Shown: positions 48,040-60,414, counted from the first letter of the stretch. The stretch is 64,000 bases of DNA from Carya illinoinensis (GCF_018687715.1 NC_056766.1:18036001-18100000); one strand, 5' to 3'. Program-made: numbers and translations. Notes: generated by a model not told the origin, from the letters alone.

Positions 48040-49266
48040 GCCAATGACACTTGCTCATATATGCTTTTATTGAGCTATTCATATTCAAAGTCTTCAAATC
48101 CATTGTTAACTCATTCATCTTCAATAATCATATTATGTAAAATTATGCACGTGATCATAATATCGTTGACATGTTAATGTGAAAAATAGCGTAAGTCTAC
48201 AAATTATTGCAAATTGTGCTTGAAGCATACCAAAAGGATGCTTCACATCCTTCCATGCTGACTCTTGGGCTGTAGCAAAGTGTTTTTTCTTATTTCCTTA
48301 GGAAGTCGAGATGGTTTTAACAAATGTTATTTATTGCGGATATATATCATCAGCGAGGTAGTAACCCATTGCATAGTTATGACCATTAATTGTGTAGTTG
48401 ACTTCAGAGTATGCACTTAAGCAAGGTTAGAAAATATAACTGACCTATCTAGCACATTTATATCATTATGAGACCCAAGTAATCCAAAAATAGCATGTCA
48501 AATCCATAGATTATAGAAAGCCAATGCTTCCAAAACAATTATTGGTCCATAGATATAATCAGAGTACATACCATGCCAAGAAATAGAGCAATTTTTCCTT
48601 TTTCAATGTATATAATCAATGCTTTCTAACATACCTGAAAAGCCACATTTCTCACCAATTACGAGCAATCTAGCAATGTCATCATTGTTGGGTTTCCTTA
48701 AATACTCTTCAGAAAAATTTAAAACTACTAATTTGACAAATAACTTTAGACTTTTTAATGTAGTGGTCTCTCCAATTTTCAAATATTCATCCATAAAATC
48801 AGTTGTAACACCATATGCAAGCATCCTAAGAGTGGCTGTAATCTCTTGAAAGTAAGAAAAACTAAGACTTCTGGAACCATATCTTATCTAGACAAAATCA
48901 GGTTCATGGGCTTCCACTATAGATTGGATGCGAAGAAAAAGATGACTCATTCGAAACTTCTTTCAAATGGCAGATCAGCAAAATAGTTGCGAAATTGTTT
49001 TTGATAGGCTTGCAATTGGTCACGCCTGATGAATCTGCATTATTTTTTAGGATGATCATGTGAGGTTGATCCTCCATCTTCCATCACAAGTTGCCTCGCC
49101 ATCTCATATTTTTCATCAAAATCTAAATCGAGAAGCGCCATTTTGCAGAAAAAGAGAACAATTCATTGGGAGGAAAAAAAGATGATTTCACAAATAAACT
49201 TGGATGAATACGAATAAAATTTTTGGGGAAAATTTTGTGTTTTATAACGAAAGAATATAACCATTA

Positions 49267-49396
49267 CTATGGTTGTTAGAAAAAGAATATGTTCATTGGA
49301 AAAATATGGCCGTTAGAAAAAGAATATGTCTGTTAGAAGACTATGACCGTTAAAATAAATATCATACGTCTATTGAAAAAATATGACCGTTGGAAA
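49267..49396. repeat. 20-bp minisatellite of the Harbinger element (left part)
   Basis: About seven units of the type TATGACCGTTAGAAAAAGAA lie upstream of the transposase start. The array continues at 58773-58840 beyond the inserted chromovirus, so it was one array before that insertion. Confidence 0.75.
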
Positions 49397-51622
49397 TGTG
49401 ACGCCCCAACTCCCATGCACGGATATGTGAAAATCGAGACGTCGAGATGATGACAATACGGGTCACACATCCCATCGCCAAGTGTCAAGTGTGTGTATAT
49501 GCAACAAGTGTACAATAAAATCATGCAATGGATAATAAAAGTCGCATAACTAAGTACCAGAATTTTTGTTTAAATACAAACTCGTTTGAATCACACATAA
49601 TAAAATATTACAAGTCTCAAATATTGTTTCAAAACTAAATTACAAGACATAAAAACTAGTAGAGATAATTTTTAACATAAAAGACTCCAAGTCAATATTC
49701 TGGTGGAGCCGCCTCCTTGGGCTCAGCCTCCTCCTCCTCCTCCTCCTCAATCTCTGCATTAAAGTCTACGGTATTAAAATGGTGGCGCAGGTAAGTAATA
49801 ATCCAAACGCCATAAGATAAAAATATATTACACTCAACAATATGCATGAAAATATGCTGAATGCACATGTCCCAAAATCCACATTTTTCCACGCACGCCA
49901 AAAGCCTCATTTGGCCCCAAAAACAATTCCTTTAAAACTCATGCCAAAAGTCTCATTTGGCCCAAAATCCAATTTCAAATCAATGTTCAATTTATCCGAA
50001 TGCACCATGACCTCCCCTAGGGGTCATCCGCACACCCTGACTCCCTTTGTCACACCACGGGTAATAACCATGCGTGTGACTTCGTAACAAGCGATGCCCA
50101 GTTTCGCGCCCCGCACATACGTAGCGAAGCATCCTCTAGCCCTCACCAGTAGAGGGACCACGGAGTTGGCACGAGAGCGTTATCATCCTGCCCGCTCCCG
50201 TTGTCGCCCAACGACAACCCAGGGGATGTCACTCAGTATATTATGCTCTCGAGTGATCAGAGGAGCTCCACCGAGATAATAACCCATTTCGGCTTGGGGT
50301 CGTGATACACATGCACCCAAAAAACCATTTACACATGAAAACCCAGTTTTCATAATTTAACACATGTACATGTATACCATTATGCAAAAAAAACCAATTT
50401 TTCCCTTTTAAACATGAACATGCATGCTCCATGCAATGCACACCTTAAGACACAATTTATCCAACAAATCTAAATATCAACAACAAACAAACAACTCCGT
50501 CCTCAAATTCATCCGACCCTTGACTCCTCGGACTCAGTCCGGAATAACCAACTAGTCAATGAATTTATTGTAAAAGTAATGATATATTTAAATCTAAAAT
50601 GAAGTTTGGAAAATACTTACAGCGCTATATAATAATTTTTGAAGGATCAACGAGCTAAAAAAAGCGAAGAAAAAGCAACGTAATAGTGTAAAAACACTGT
50701 GGCCGTGGGTTGTAAAATACCCACTTTAGAATGGGAACAAACCAAGACTTGAGATTGATAGGGAATGACTTAGAGGTGTTTATGAAGCTAGTGGAAGTGA
50801 GAGTTGGCCATGGGTGGCGGCGAAAACGGTGGTGAAAGTGAAAAATGACCAAAACGAAATTGGGCTCGTGGGGGCTGCTCCGGCAACAGATCGAAGCTGG
50901 AAATGGGTGGTTTAAGATGGTAAGAGGTCGATGTTAAAGCTATGAAGAGATGGTGGCTGGAGGTGGAACGACGGCAACTATATGGCCCAAAAGTCGTGTG
51001 GCTTAGAGGAGTTCGTGGGGGCAAACGGCGGCTCGGATAGAGGTGAAATTTGGTAGAGATGTTCACCGGTCGAAGGGGAAGAAATCTGGGTGGTGTTGTA
51101 CACAGCGGTGGTTGGCAGCGAGTTTGGGCGGTTGAAGGCAAACGGCAAAAATGGAGGGGGAGAGAGAGACTTCGTGCGACCGAGAGGAAACCGGAGGAAA
51201 AGAGAAGAAAAAAGAAAGAAAAAGAGAAAAGAAAGAGAAAGGAGAAAAAGAAAAAGAGAAAAAGAAAAGATGGAAAAAGAAATGAGGTCCAATTCTCACC
51301 TCTGGAGTCTAGAAACTGTCCGACGAAAATAACTTTAAAAGCTATAAAGCGAATAAAATAATTTAAACAGCAGATTAAGCTAAAATATAATAAATAATTA
51401 GTAAATACTAACAACACAATTTTAAATCCAAAAACAAATTAAAATAAATTAAACAGTAATTTAAACTCAAAACGATAATTAATATTAAGAAAGCTCTACA
51501 AAATAATTTTCACAACTAAATAAGTTCAATTAAAATACAATAATTTAAAATAAAAGAACCAATATTTTAATTAAATTAACATACTCCTTCAATAAAAATA
51601 CATGTAAAAACGGGGTATCACA
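49397..51622 (-). repeat. 3' LTR of the chromovirus
   Basis: It is 2226 bp, with + strand edges TGTGACGCCCCAACTCC and GGGGTATCACA. It contains a GA-rich stretch near 51180-51290 that creates Phe/Ser-rich and Lys/Arg-rich false frames on the two strands. None of its open frames is a gene. Confidence 0.95.
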
Positions 51623-51640
51623 TTCTACCCCTCTTAAAAT
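51623..51640 (-). other. Polypurine tract of the chromovirus
   Basis: On the reverse strand AAGAGGGGTAGAA ends directly at the start of the 3' LTR, as expected for plus-strand priming. Confidence 0.85.
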
Positions 51641-51689
51641 AAATTTCGTTCTCGAAATTTGTAAGATCAAACACTAATTTTAAAGCAAG

Positions 51690-54600
51690 CCACAAGATTC
51701 CACTGAGACCAAGTTTAAGAAACATACCGCCATTTACTCAAACAAATATGGGTACTGCTCTCTCATGTCTGCTTCTCTCTCCTAAGAGAAATCTTGAGCT
51801 AACGGATCTCCCCATGCCACCTTTACCAGAGGTATCGTCTTGGATCTCAACTTTTACTTTTTCCAATCCATAATCTGCATCAGGACAACTTCATAAGTAA
51901 GATCCGGTTGTAGCTGAATAAGCGCGGCTCTTGTTGTCCAAAACTCTTCTTCAAGGACAATACATGGAAGACATCGTGAATTTCTCCAAAATATTCTGGC
52001 AATGCAATTCTATAAGCGACGGGCTGTACTTTCTCCAAAATCTGGAAATGGCCAACATATCTCGGATCCAGTTTCCTCCTTTTTTACCAAAACACCTAAC
52101 TCCTTTCATGGGAGAAACTTTGAGATAAACCCAATCACCTTTCTCAAAAGATAATTTTCTCTTCCTTGTATCCGCACAGCTTTTCTGATGACTCTGAGTT
52201 GCCGCCATTTTATCTCTTATAATCTGAACTTGACTTTGCATTTCCTGAATTATTTCGGGCCCAATTATCTTATTCTCCCCAACTTCATCCTAACACAATG
52301 GTGATCTCCACTTCCTCTTATAAAGAGCTTCATAAGGAGCCATCTGGATGGACGCATGGAAGCTATTATTATAAGCGAATTCTATAAGCGGCAAATGATT
52401 TTCCCAACTTTCTTGAAATTCCATAACACATGCTCACAACATATCTTCAAGGGTCTGAATAGTGCGCTCTGATTGACCGTCTGTCTGAGGGTGATATGCA
52501 GTACTAAACTTCAACTTAGTACCCAGAGCTGCCTGCAAAATTTTCCAAAAATTAGATATGAACCTTGGATCCCGATCCGATACAATACTCTTGGGTATCC
52601 CGTGCAACTGTACTACCTCTTTTACGTACAAGCGAGTCAACTTTCCCAATGCAGTATTATTAACAGGCAAGAAATGAACACTCTTAGTTAACTGGTCAAC
52701 AACCACCCAAACCGAGTTCTTTCCACTAGGAGTCCTCGATAAGCCCACTACAAAATCCATAGTAATGTCGTCCCATTTCCATTTAGGAATAGGGAGGGTT
52801 GAGCATACCAGTGGGTCTTTGATGTTCGGCCTTGACTTGACGGCATGTGTCACATCTCTCAATATACAAGGCAATATTCTTCTTCATCCCTTCCCACTAA
52901 TACTTTTTCTTTAAATCTCGATAAATCTTCGTACTGTCAGGATGAACTGAATAGGGGGCTGCATGAGCTTCTGCCATAATTCGCTCCTTGAATTCTGAAT
53001 CTTTGGGGATTACTCTATGATCTTGGAACCAAAGAATTCCATCCTTATCCATACTATAATGCAATGGCCCTCTAGATTTTCTGACTCTTTTTCTAATATC
53101 TAACAGCTTCGGGTCATTCCTTTGAAGAGTCTTCAATTCCTCAAAATCAACGACTCGAATATCAAGAATTGAAGATAACACTTCCTCTTGTTGTGAACTT
53201 TCGACAAGAAGTCTTCTCATCCCGCAAAGTAATGAATCCAATCCGGACGATTCAGCTTCATCTTCTAAGTGCGACTTTCGACTTAAACCATCTGCAACTA
53301 TATTTGCTTTCCCTGGATGATACTTGATCTTGCACTGGTAATCACTGATTAATTTTAACCATCGTCTCTGTCTCATGTTGAGATTCTTCTAAGAAAATAG
53401 GTGCTTCAAACTCTTATGATCGGTGTAGACTTCACAAACTTCTCCATATAAATAGTGCCACCAGATCTTAAGAGCAAACATGATCGCTGCCAATTCTAAA
53501 TCATGCGTCAGATAATTCTTCTCATGATCTTTCAGATGACAAGATGAATAAGCAACAACTCGTCCCTCTTGAATAAGAACACATCCCAATCCAAATGTAG
53601 ACGCATTGCTGAAAACTACAAATGGCTTGTGCGATTCTGGAAGTGCCAACACCGGTGCAGTTGTCAGTCTCTTCTTCAATTCTTGGAAACTTCTCTTACA
53701 CTTGTCTGACCAAATAAACTCTGCATTCTTTCTAGTCAAAGTAGTGAGAGGTCCGGATAAGTGAGAAAATACCTTCACAAATTTTCAATAATATCCGGCA
53801 AGTCCCAAGAAACTCCGAATCTCACACACGGTCGATGGACGCTGATATGACAAAATAGCTTCTATCTTGCTAGGATCAACCGTCACACCATTTCGGGAAA
53901 TTACATATTCGAGAAATTTGACTTCTTCCAACCAAAATTCACATTTGCTGAGCTTTGCATACAACTGGTGTCCTCTTAACTTCTCAAGTACTAAACGAAG
54001 ATGATAAGCATGCTCTTCAAAATCTCGAAAATAAATTAAAATATCATAAATGAAAACCACCACAAAGGAATCCAAATAAGGTCAAAATACCCGATTCATC
54101 AAATCCATAAAAGCTGTAAGGGCATTGGCTAATCCAAAAGGCATCACCTTAAACTCATAATACCCATATCTCGATCTAAGAGTGGTCTTGGGTATATCCT
54201 TATCTCTTATCCGCAACTAGTAGTATCCTGATCTCAAATCAATCTTCGAGAAGATAGCTGCTCCTTGAAGCTGATCAAACAAATCGTCAATCCGTGGGAG
54301 AGGATACTTATTCTCGATGGTCACCTTATTGAGTTCTCGATAATCAATGCGCATTCTGAGAGTACCATCTTTCTTTTTAACAAACAACTGGCACACCCCA
54401 TGGCGAAGTACTTGGCTGAATAAACCCCTTATCTACCAATTCTTGCAATTGAACCTTCAACTCTTTTAACTCAACTGGTGCCATACGGTAAGGGGCTTTA
54501 TGCATAGGAGCAGCTCTAGGTTCCAAGTCAATAGCAAACTCCAACTCACGATCATGGGGTAACCCAGGCAAATCATCCACAAACACATTAGGAAATTCTT

Positions 54601-56265
54601 CCACAACTGGGATATCTACTAAAGACTTCTTCTCAGATGGCATAGACACCATTTAGACTAAAAAGGCATCCGCTCCACAAGCAATCTCTCTTTTCGCTTC
54701 GATGGCCGATACAATTACCGGCCTTTCCTTTAGTTTACTTCCCACAAATTCCAAATAATCACCATCCGGGAGTTGAAAGCTAATTACTCGACTTCTACAA
54801 TTAATATTTACAGAATATCGATATAGCCAATCCATTCCAAGGATAATATCAAATCCCAACAACTTGAATACAACCAAATCTGCATCAAGTAACCTTCCAC
54901 CAAAATTCAAAGGACAGCCTAATGCAACTTTGGAACACCATACCATTTCATCATTTGGGAGAGTCAGTACTAATGACTTTGGCAAGGGTCCCGTAACCAG
55001 ATTGCATATCCGTGCGAAAGTAGAAGACACAAACGACTGAGATGTACCCGAATCAAACAAAGTGCAAGCATAAAAATCATACAAACGGACTCTTTCTGAA
55101 CTAATCACATTTACCAATGAAATCCAAAAATAAAGAAGAAATCAAATCACACCAAATATCAAATCCAAAATTAAATTAGATCCATACCTGTAATCACTCC
55201 AGCATCGTGGGTCGCTGGTGTCTCATCATCAACCTCTCCAGGAGTAACAGCATATACCCGAGCCTGCACCGCTTGCCTTGGATTAGTTCTCCCATCACGT
55301 TGACCTCCACAGCTTCCTTGAACTCTAATAGGGCACTCGCGAGCAAAATGCCCCTCTTGGCCACAACGGTAACAATGGGTTCCACCACTTTGCCGACACT
55401 AACCCTCATTGGCTCTATTACACCTTCCACAAACTAGCACCCGTCCTCCTATACGCACTCCTGAGGCTGCTTGTGGTCGAGTCCCGGTCCACTGAACAAA
55501 CTTCTGAGGCGAACAAGAACTACTTCCTTCGCCAGCAAAACTCCGCCTCTTTTGTCCTGGAGGGGAGCCCACGCTCAAATTAATCTCTCGCTCTGCAAGA
55601 GTGGCCAAATCAACTAAATCCTGAAAAGTTGTAATCCAGTGGCAGACTACCATTCTACGTATATCAGGTCGCAGACCGTCCTGGAAACGCTCGGCCTGCA
55701 TCTCCTCCGTGGCGATGAGATGAGTAGCAAATCGCCCAAGCTCTATAAATCTCCGGGTGTACTGTTCCACGGTCATACTTGCTTGGACCAAGCTTGTAAA
55801 TTCTCTTGCTTTTTGCCGCCTCACAGAAGCGAGAAATAAATGATCATTAAATTCTTTTTTGAAGCGCTTCCAGGACACAGCAGCAAAGGACCCCAATTCT
55901 GACTCTAACATTTCTCTTTTTGTCTCCCACCATTCAGAAGCAGTACCTTCTAACAAATAACTTGCATATAGCACTTGTTGCGCCTCAGTGCAACCACAGA
56001 CTTCAAATGTCTTTTCTAAATGTTTAATCAATTTTCTAGCCCGAAGTGGATTCTCTTCTCTAGTGAAAGATGGGGTTCTATGCGCTAAAAAGCACTCATA
56101 GGTGCATCCAGCTTACACCACTCTACATTGCTCCCCTTGCTACGGCCTAAAATTTTGCTGCAGAAATTTAGTCATTCGATTTAACGCTCGAGCTATGGCA
56201 TAACTTCCATCGCCTCTCGGCAAATCATCTTGAGGCTCTTCAGTAGGCCTTCTTGGTCTTATCAT
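51690..56265 (-). pseudogene. Chromovirus gag-pol with premature stops
   Basis: Reverse-strand order: gag from MIRPRRPTEEPQDDLPRGDG (56265), with an early stop near 56140, then the gag core TASEWWETKR (56031-55399); zinc knuckle CYRCGQEGHFAREC (about 55375-55330); protease LFDSGTSQSFVS (within 55117-54653); reverse transcriptase (about 54652-53785); RNase H (53778-53389); integrase zinc region and core (53376-52434) with SDRDPRF and HPQTDGQSERTIQ; GPY/F-like tail FEKGDWVYLKVSPMKG (about 52160); chromodomain-like KTIPLVKVAWGDP (about 51800). The YxDD-type motif reads FIYDI (Tyr codon at 54046-54048) instead of FIDDI, and the RNase H VxSDAS motif reads VFSNAS (53605-53607). Several frames are shifted. 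No activity is expected. Confidence 0.93.
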
Positions 56266-56530
56266 CTTTCTGTCATAACACAACCTTTGACCCCATTTAA
56301 ATATCGGATAAAATAAACAACATAAAACCAAAACCAAATAACAATAAAATAAAATAGCATACAATAACATAAGTAAATAAATAAATTAAAATCAAGCTAA
56401 CTCAAATAAATTCAAATGAAATAAAACAATTCAAATAGCAAACTTTAAATAAAAGAAATTTCAAATCACAACTTTAAAAACTTTCTGGTACTGCACTTAC
56501 AGGACATGTGGTTTTTTACCCAGAGCCAAA

Positions 56531-56544
56531 CCGCTCTGATACCA
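56531..56544 (-). other. Primer-binding site of the chromovirus
   Basis: TGGTATCAGAGCGG on the reverse strand, 2 nt after the 5' LTR, is the standard plant initiator-Met tRNA primer site. Confidence 0.93.
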
Positions 56545-56546
56545 CC

Positions 56547-58772
56547 TGTGATGCCCCCAACTCCCACGTACGAATACTTGAAAATCGAGGCGTCGAGATG
56601 ATGACAACATGGGTCACACATCCCATCGCCAAGTACCAAGTGTGTGTACATGCAATAAGTGTACAATAAAATCACGCAACGGATAATAAAAGTCTTATAA
56701 CTAAGTATCAGAATTTTTGTTTAAATACAAACTCGTTTAAATCACACATAATAAAATATTACAAGTCTCAAATATTGTTTCAAAACCAAATTACAAGACA
56801 TAAAAACTAGTAGAGATAATTTTTAACACAAAAGACTCCAAGTCAATACTCTGGCAGAGTCGCCTCCTCGGGCTCAGCCTTCTCCTCCTCCTCAACCTCT
56901 GCATCAAAGTCTACGGTACCAAAATGGTGCCGCAGGTAAGTAATAATCCAAACGCCATAAGATAAAAATATATTACACTCAATAATATGCATGAAAATAT
57001 GCTAAATGCACATGTCCCAAAATTCACATTTTTGCACGCACGCCAAAAGCCTCATTTGGCCCCAAAAACAATTCCTTTAAAACTCACGCCAAAAGTCTCA
57101 TTTGGCCCAAAATCCAATTTCAAATCAATATCCAATTTATCCGAATGCACCATGACCTCCCCTAGAGGTCATCCGCACACTCTGGCTCCCTTTGTCACAC
57201 CACAGGTAATGACCATGCGTGTGACTTCGTAACAAGTGATGCCCAGTTTCGCGCCCCGCGCGTATGTAGCCAAGCATCCTCTAGCCCCCCCGCCAGCAGA
57301 GGGACCACAGAGTCGGTACGAGAGCGTTACCATCCTGTCCGCTCCCGTTGTCGCCCAGCGACAACTCAGGGGACGTCACTCAGTATATTACGCTTTCAAG
57401 TGACCAGAGGAGTTCCACCGAGATAATAACCCATCTCGACTTGGGGTCATGATACACACGCACCCAAAAAACCAATTACACATGAAAACCCAGTTTTTAT
57501 AATTTAACGCATGTACATGTATATCATTATGTGAAAAAAAAAACCAATTTTTCCCTTTTAAACATGAACATGCATGCTCCATGCAATGCACACCTCAAGA
57601 CACAATTCATCCAACAAATGTCAATATCAACAACAAACAAACAATTCCGTCCTCAAATTCATCCAACTCCCGACTCCTCGGACTCAGTTTGGAATAACCA
57701 ACCAGTCAATGAATTTATTGTAAAAGCAATAATATATTTAAATCTAAAATGAAGTTTGGAAAATATTTACAGTGCTATATAATAATTTTTGAAGGATCAA
57801 CGAGCTGAAAAGAGCGAAGAAAAAGTAATGTAACAGTGTAAAAACACTGTGGCTGTAGGTTGTAAAATACCCACTTTAGAATGGGAACAAACCAAGACTT
57901 GAGATTGATAGGAAATGGCTTAGAGGTGTTTATGAAACTAATGGAACTGAGAGTTGGCCGTGGGTGGCAGTGAAAAAGGCAGTGAAACTGAAAAATGGCC
58001 AAAATGGAGTTGAACTCGTGGGGGCTGCTCCGGCAACGGATCGAAGCTGGAAATGGGTGGTTTAGGACGGTAAGAGGTCAGTGATGAAGCTGTGAAGAGA
58101 TGGTGGCCCGAGGTAGAATGAAGGCGGCAATATGGCCCAAAAGTCGTGCGGCTTGGAGGGGTTTGTAGGGGCAAACGGCGGCTCGGATGGAGGTGAAATT
58201 TGGTGGGGATGTTCATCGGTCAGAGGGGAAGAAATCTGGGTGATGTTGTACACGGCGGGGGCTAGCTGCCGTCTGGGCGGTTGAAGGCAAACGACAAAAA
58301 TGGAGGGGGAGAGAGAGACTTCATGCGCGGGGAGGAAATCGGAGGAAAAGAGAAGAAAAAAGAAAGAAAAAGAGAAAAGAAAGAGAAAGGAGAAAAAGAA
58401 AACGAGAAAAAGAAAAGATGGGGAAAAGAAATGAGATCCAATCCTCACCGCTGAAGTCCAGAATCTGATCCTACGAAAACAACTTTAAAAGCTATAAAAC
58501 GAATAAAATAATTTAAACAGCACATCAAGCTAAAATATAATAAATAATTAGTAAATACTAACAACACAATTTTAAATCTAAAAATAAATTAAAATAAATT
58601 AAACAACAATTTAAACTTAAAACGATAATTAATATTAAGAAAGCTATACAAAATAATTTTCACAACTAAATAAGTTCAATTAAAATACAATAATTTAAAA
58701 TAAAAGAACCAATATTTTAATTAAATTAAAATACTATTTCAATGAAAATACACGTAAAAACAGGGTATCACA
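56547..58772 (-). repeat. 5' LTR of the chromovirus
   Basis: It is 2226 bp, identical in length to the 3' LTR. Two segments compared by eye showed roughly 8 and 13 percent differences, mostly C/T and G/A changes. Its open frames are LTR artefacts duplicated from the partner. Confidence 0.95.
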
Positions 58773-58840
58773 GGAAAATTATACATCTGTTGAAAAAATA
58801 TGAACGTTAGAAAAATCGTACTGGTAGGAAAATGTCATGT
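58773..58840. repeat. 20-bp minisatellite of the Harbinger element (right part)
   Basis: Units ATCTGTTGAAAAAATATGAACG and TTAGAAAAATCGTACTGG-like continue the array found at 49267-49396 on the other side of the chromovirus. Confidence 0.7.
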
Positions 58841-59034
58841 TTTAATTTGTGTGCTTCTTTTAGTGAGGAATAATTATTCTAATTACCATGAGAATAAAAA
58901 AGTAGAAATGAAGATTAAATATAAATATTTTAATGAAATGAATATAAATTTAGAGAGTTTATTATTCGATGTCTATAAAAAGTGACTAGCTAAATTCAAA
59001 AAAGTGATTTTTCAAGTTAAATTTTCACTAAATA

Positions 59035-59058
59035 ATAGCTAATTCACTACTAATACTC
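59035..59058 (-). repeat. Right terminal inverted repeat of the Harbinger element
   Basis: Inverted, it begins GAGTATTAGTAGTGAATTAG and is followed on the + strand by TAA (59059-59061). Confidence 0.7.
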
Positions 59059-59061
59059 TAA

Positions 59062-60410
59062 TGTATATGGGTTCAAAACCATAAGATAACTAATAACAGA
59101 AAAATAGGTATAGCCTGGAGCCAAAAAAAATTACCAAAATAAAACATTAAACACAATATAGTATAGCATAGTTTGAAGTAGGCAAGATGACACGCCAAAA
59201 TCGATCTCAACCCTAATTTTATAGGATTCTTAGGCATAGACTTACCGTTGTTGAAGTATAATCACAATCCATAAATAAATTCACAAAATGAGTTGTTAAA
59301 AAATACAATCAGTTCGAAGACTTCACCATATTAATAATTAATGGCATATGGAGGCATCTATAGACGGAGAGGAGAAGACGGTCATGATCTCGATTCTCGG
59401 CAGGCAAGAGTAGACGGTGATCTCGATATTTATTGTAGTGGTTTTAACATATTTCTTATTTTTAAGTTTTTTAGGTTTTGAGTTTTTTGTTTATTTTTAT
59501 TTTTATATATTTTTATGTTTTACGCATATTTTTGAATTTTTCATTTTATTTATTTATACGTTACTTTAAATTGTGTTTTTAAGTATTTTTTAAAGAAAAA
59601 AATTGTCATCTCAAATATTTCTCAAGGAGAAAGTATCACTTTCCAAATCTATTACCATGTTCTCAAATTTCATCTTAAACTATCAAACTAATACTAATAA
59701 CCTTTACCTCAAATTACAATTTTTTTTTTTTTGGCATATGCAACACACTATTAAACCCTATCTTCTCAAGTAGATTGTCCACAATTAATCTCTCATCACA
59801 AATGTTTAATTATTAAAATTATAAAAATAAAAAATAGTCAAAAATTAAAATAATAAAAAGTAATCGATAACAAATATGAATAATAAAGTTTTTAAAATAA
59901 ATAAAAAGGTAATAATTAACAAATAAATTACGCATGTTTTTTAGAAAAAAATAAGAGAACTTAGTGACCAACGACGAAAAGATCTATTTCAAATCTTTTT
60001 TCTTTTAAGGATTGCAATCCTTTTTATTATCACGCGTAACATATATATTACTAATGTGGAAGCTTTTCACATTAGTTACGATAAAATATTACTTAATGTT
60101 TTGACTTTTTTCTTAACATTTTACTACCAAATTTCGTGCGGCAAGTGAAACATGGTGGGAAAAAAATATGTATTGCAACAAGAAAACAGTCCTGGCAAGG
60201 AGTTCCCTATTTTATACGCTGGGCTCTAAAAGAATTCCTTTCGCGGCGAGAGCAGGCGGTGGCAGCATCTAAAGTTCTTATTACAGACGAGCACTCGAGT
60301 TGAAAGCCACCTAGACGGCCAAAATCTCAGTCGTAGACGGAAATTTCTCTTCTTCATACTCCCCTGATTTTTCCTATCACCGCTATTAGGACTTTTTATA
60401 TCTAGTCAAA
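59062..60410. other. Gene-free stretch
   Basis: AT-rich sequence with a GC-richer part at 60190-60370. No protein family, LTR edge or RNA gene is recognised. Confidence 0.45.
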
Positions 60411-60414
60411 AACT

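Larger units (their letters stand above)
45715..49145 (-). pseudogene. PIF/Harbinger transposase (HARBI1/ALP1-like), split and decayed
   Basis: Reading from 49145 on the reverse strand: MALLDLDFDEKYEMARQL start; RRDQLQAYQKQFRNYF-like segment; MLAYGVTTDFMDEYLKIGET and EEYLRKPNNDDIARLL (48824-48603); FGLLGSHNDINVLDRS, which holds a DDE-type aspartate (about 48.47 kb); YTINGHNYAMGYYLADD (about 48.37 kb); WKDVKHPFGMLQAQFAII and a HNMIIEDE motif (about 48.25-48.12 kb). The end continues on the other side of the 45828-48034 solo LTR as RDRKIHCQLQVDLLDHL, the usual C-terminus. Several stops and frameshifts are present. The protein family are DDE nucleases acting with the Myb-like ORF1 product. Confidence 0.8.
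49392..58777 (-). mobile_element. Full-length Tekay-like chromovirus (Ty3/gypsy)
   Basis: A 9376 bp element (49397-58772) on the reverse strand has two LTRs of exactly 2226 bp and perfect GGAAA target duplications (49392-49396 and 58773-58777). The primer site TGGTATCAGAGCGG (iMet) lies 2 nt inside the 5' LTR. A polypurine tract AAGAGGGGTAGAA precedes the 3' LTR. Gag with a zinc knuckle, protease, reverse transcriptase, RNase H, integrase and a chromodomain-like tail follow in gypsy order. Long LTRs plus the KVSPMKGV...FGKKG integrase tail fit the Tekay/Del lineage. Stops and a lost catalytic aspartate make it inactive. Confidence 0.95.
42878..59058 (-). mobile_element. PIF/Harbinger transposon carrying nested insertions
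   Basis: The left end GAGCATTTGTAGTGAGCTAG and the inverted right end GAGTATTAGTAGTGAATTAG match at 19 of the first 23 positions. Both are flanked by TAA (42875-42877 and 59059-59061), the 3 bp target duplication typical of the superfamily. After subtracting the solo LTR and the full chromovirus with their target duplications, about 4.6 kb remains, a normal size for an autonomous plant element. A transposase remnant (reverse) and an ORF1 remnant (forward) lie tail to tail near 45.7 kb. The element is dead: stops, frameshifts and three insertions interrupt it. The strand given is that of the transposase. Confidence 0.75.

Noticed and set aside
50788..51417. 209-codon Phe/Ser-rich reverse frame
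   Set aside because: It lies within the chromovirus 3' LTR and reads through its GA/CT-rich tract.
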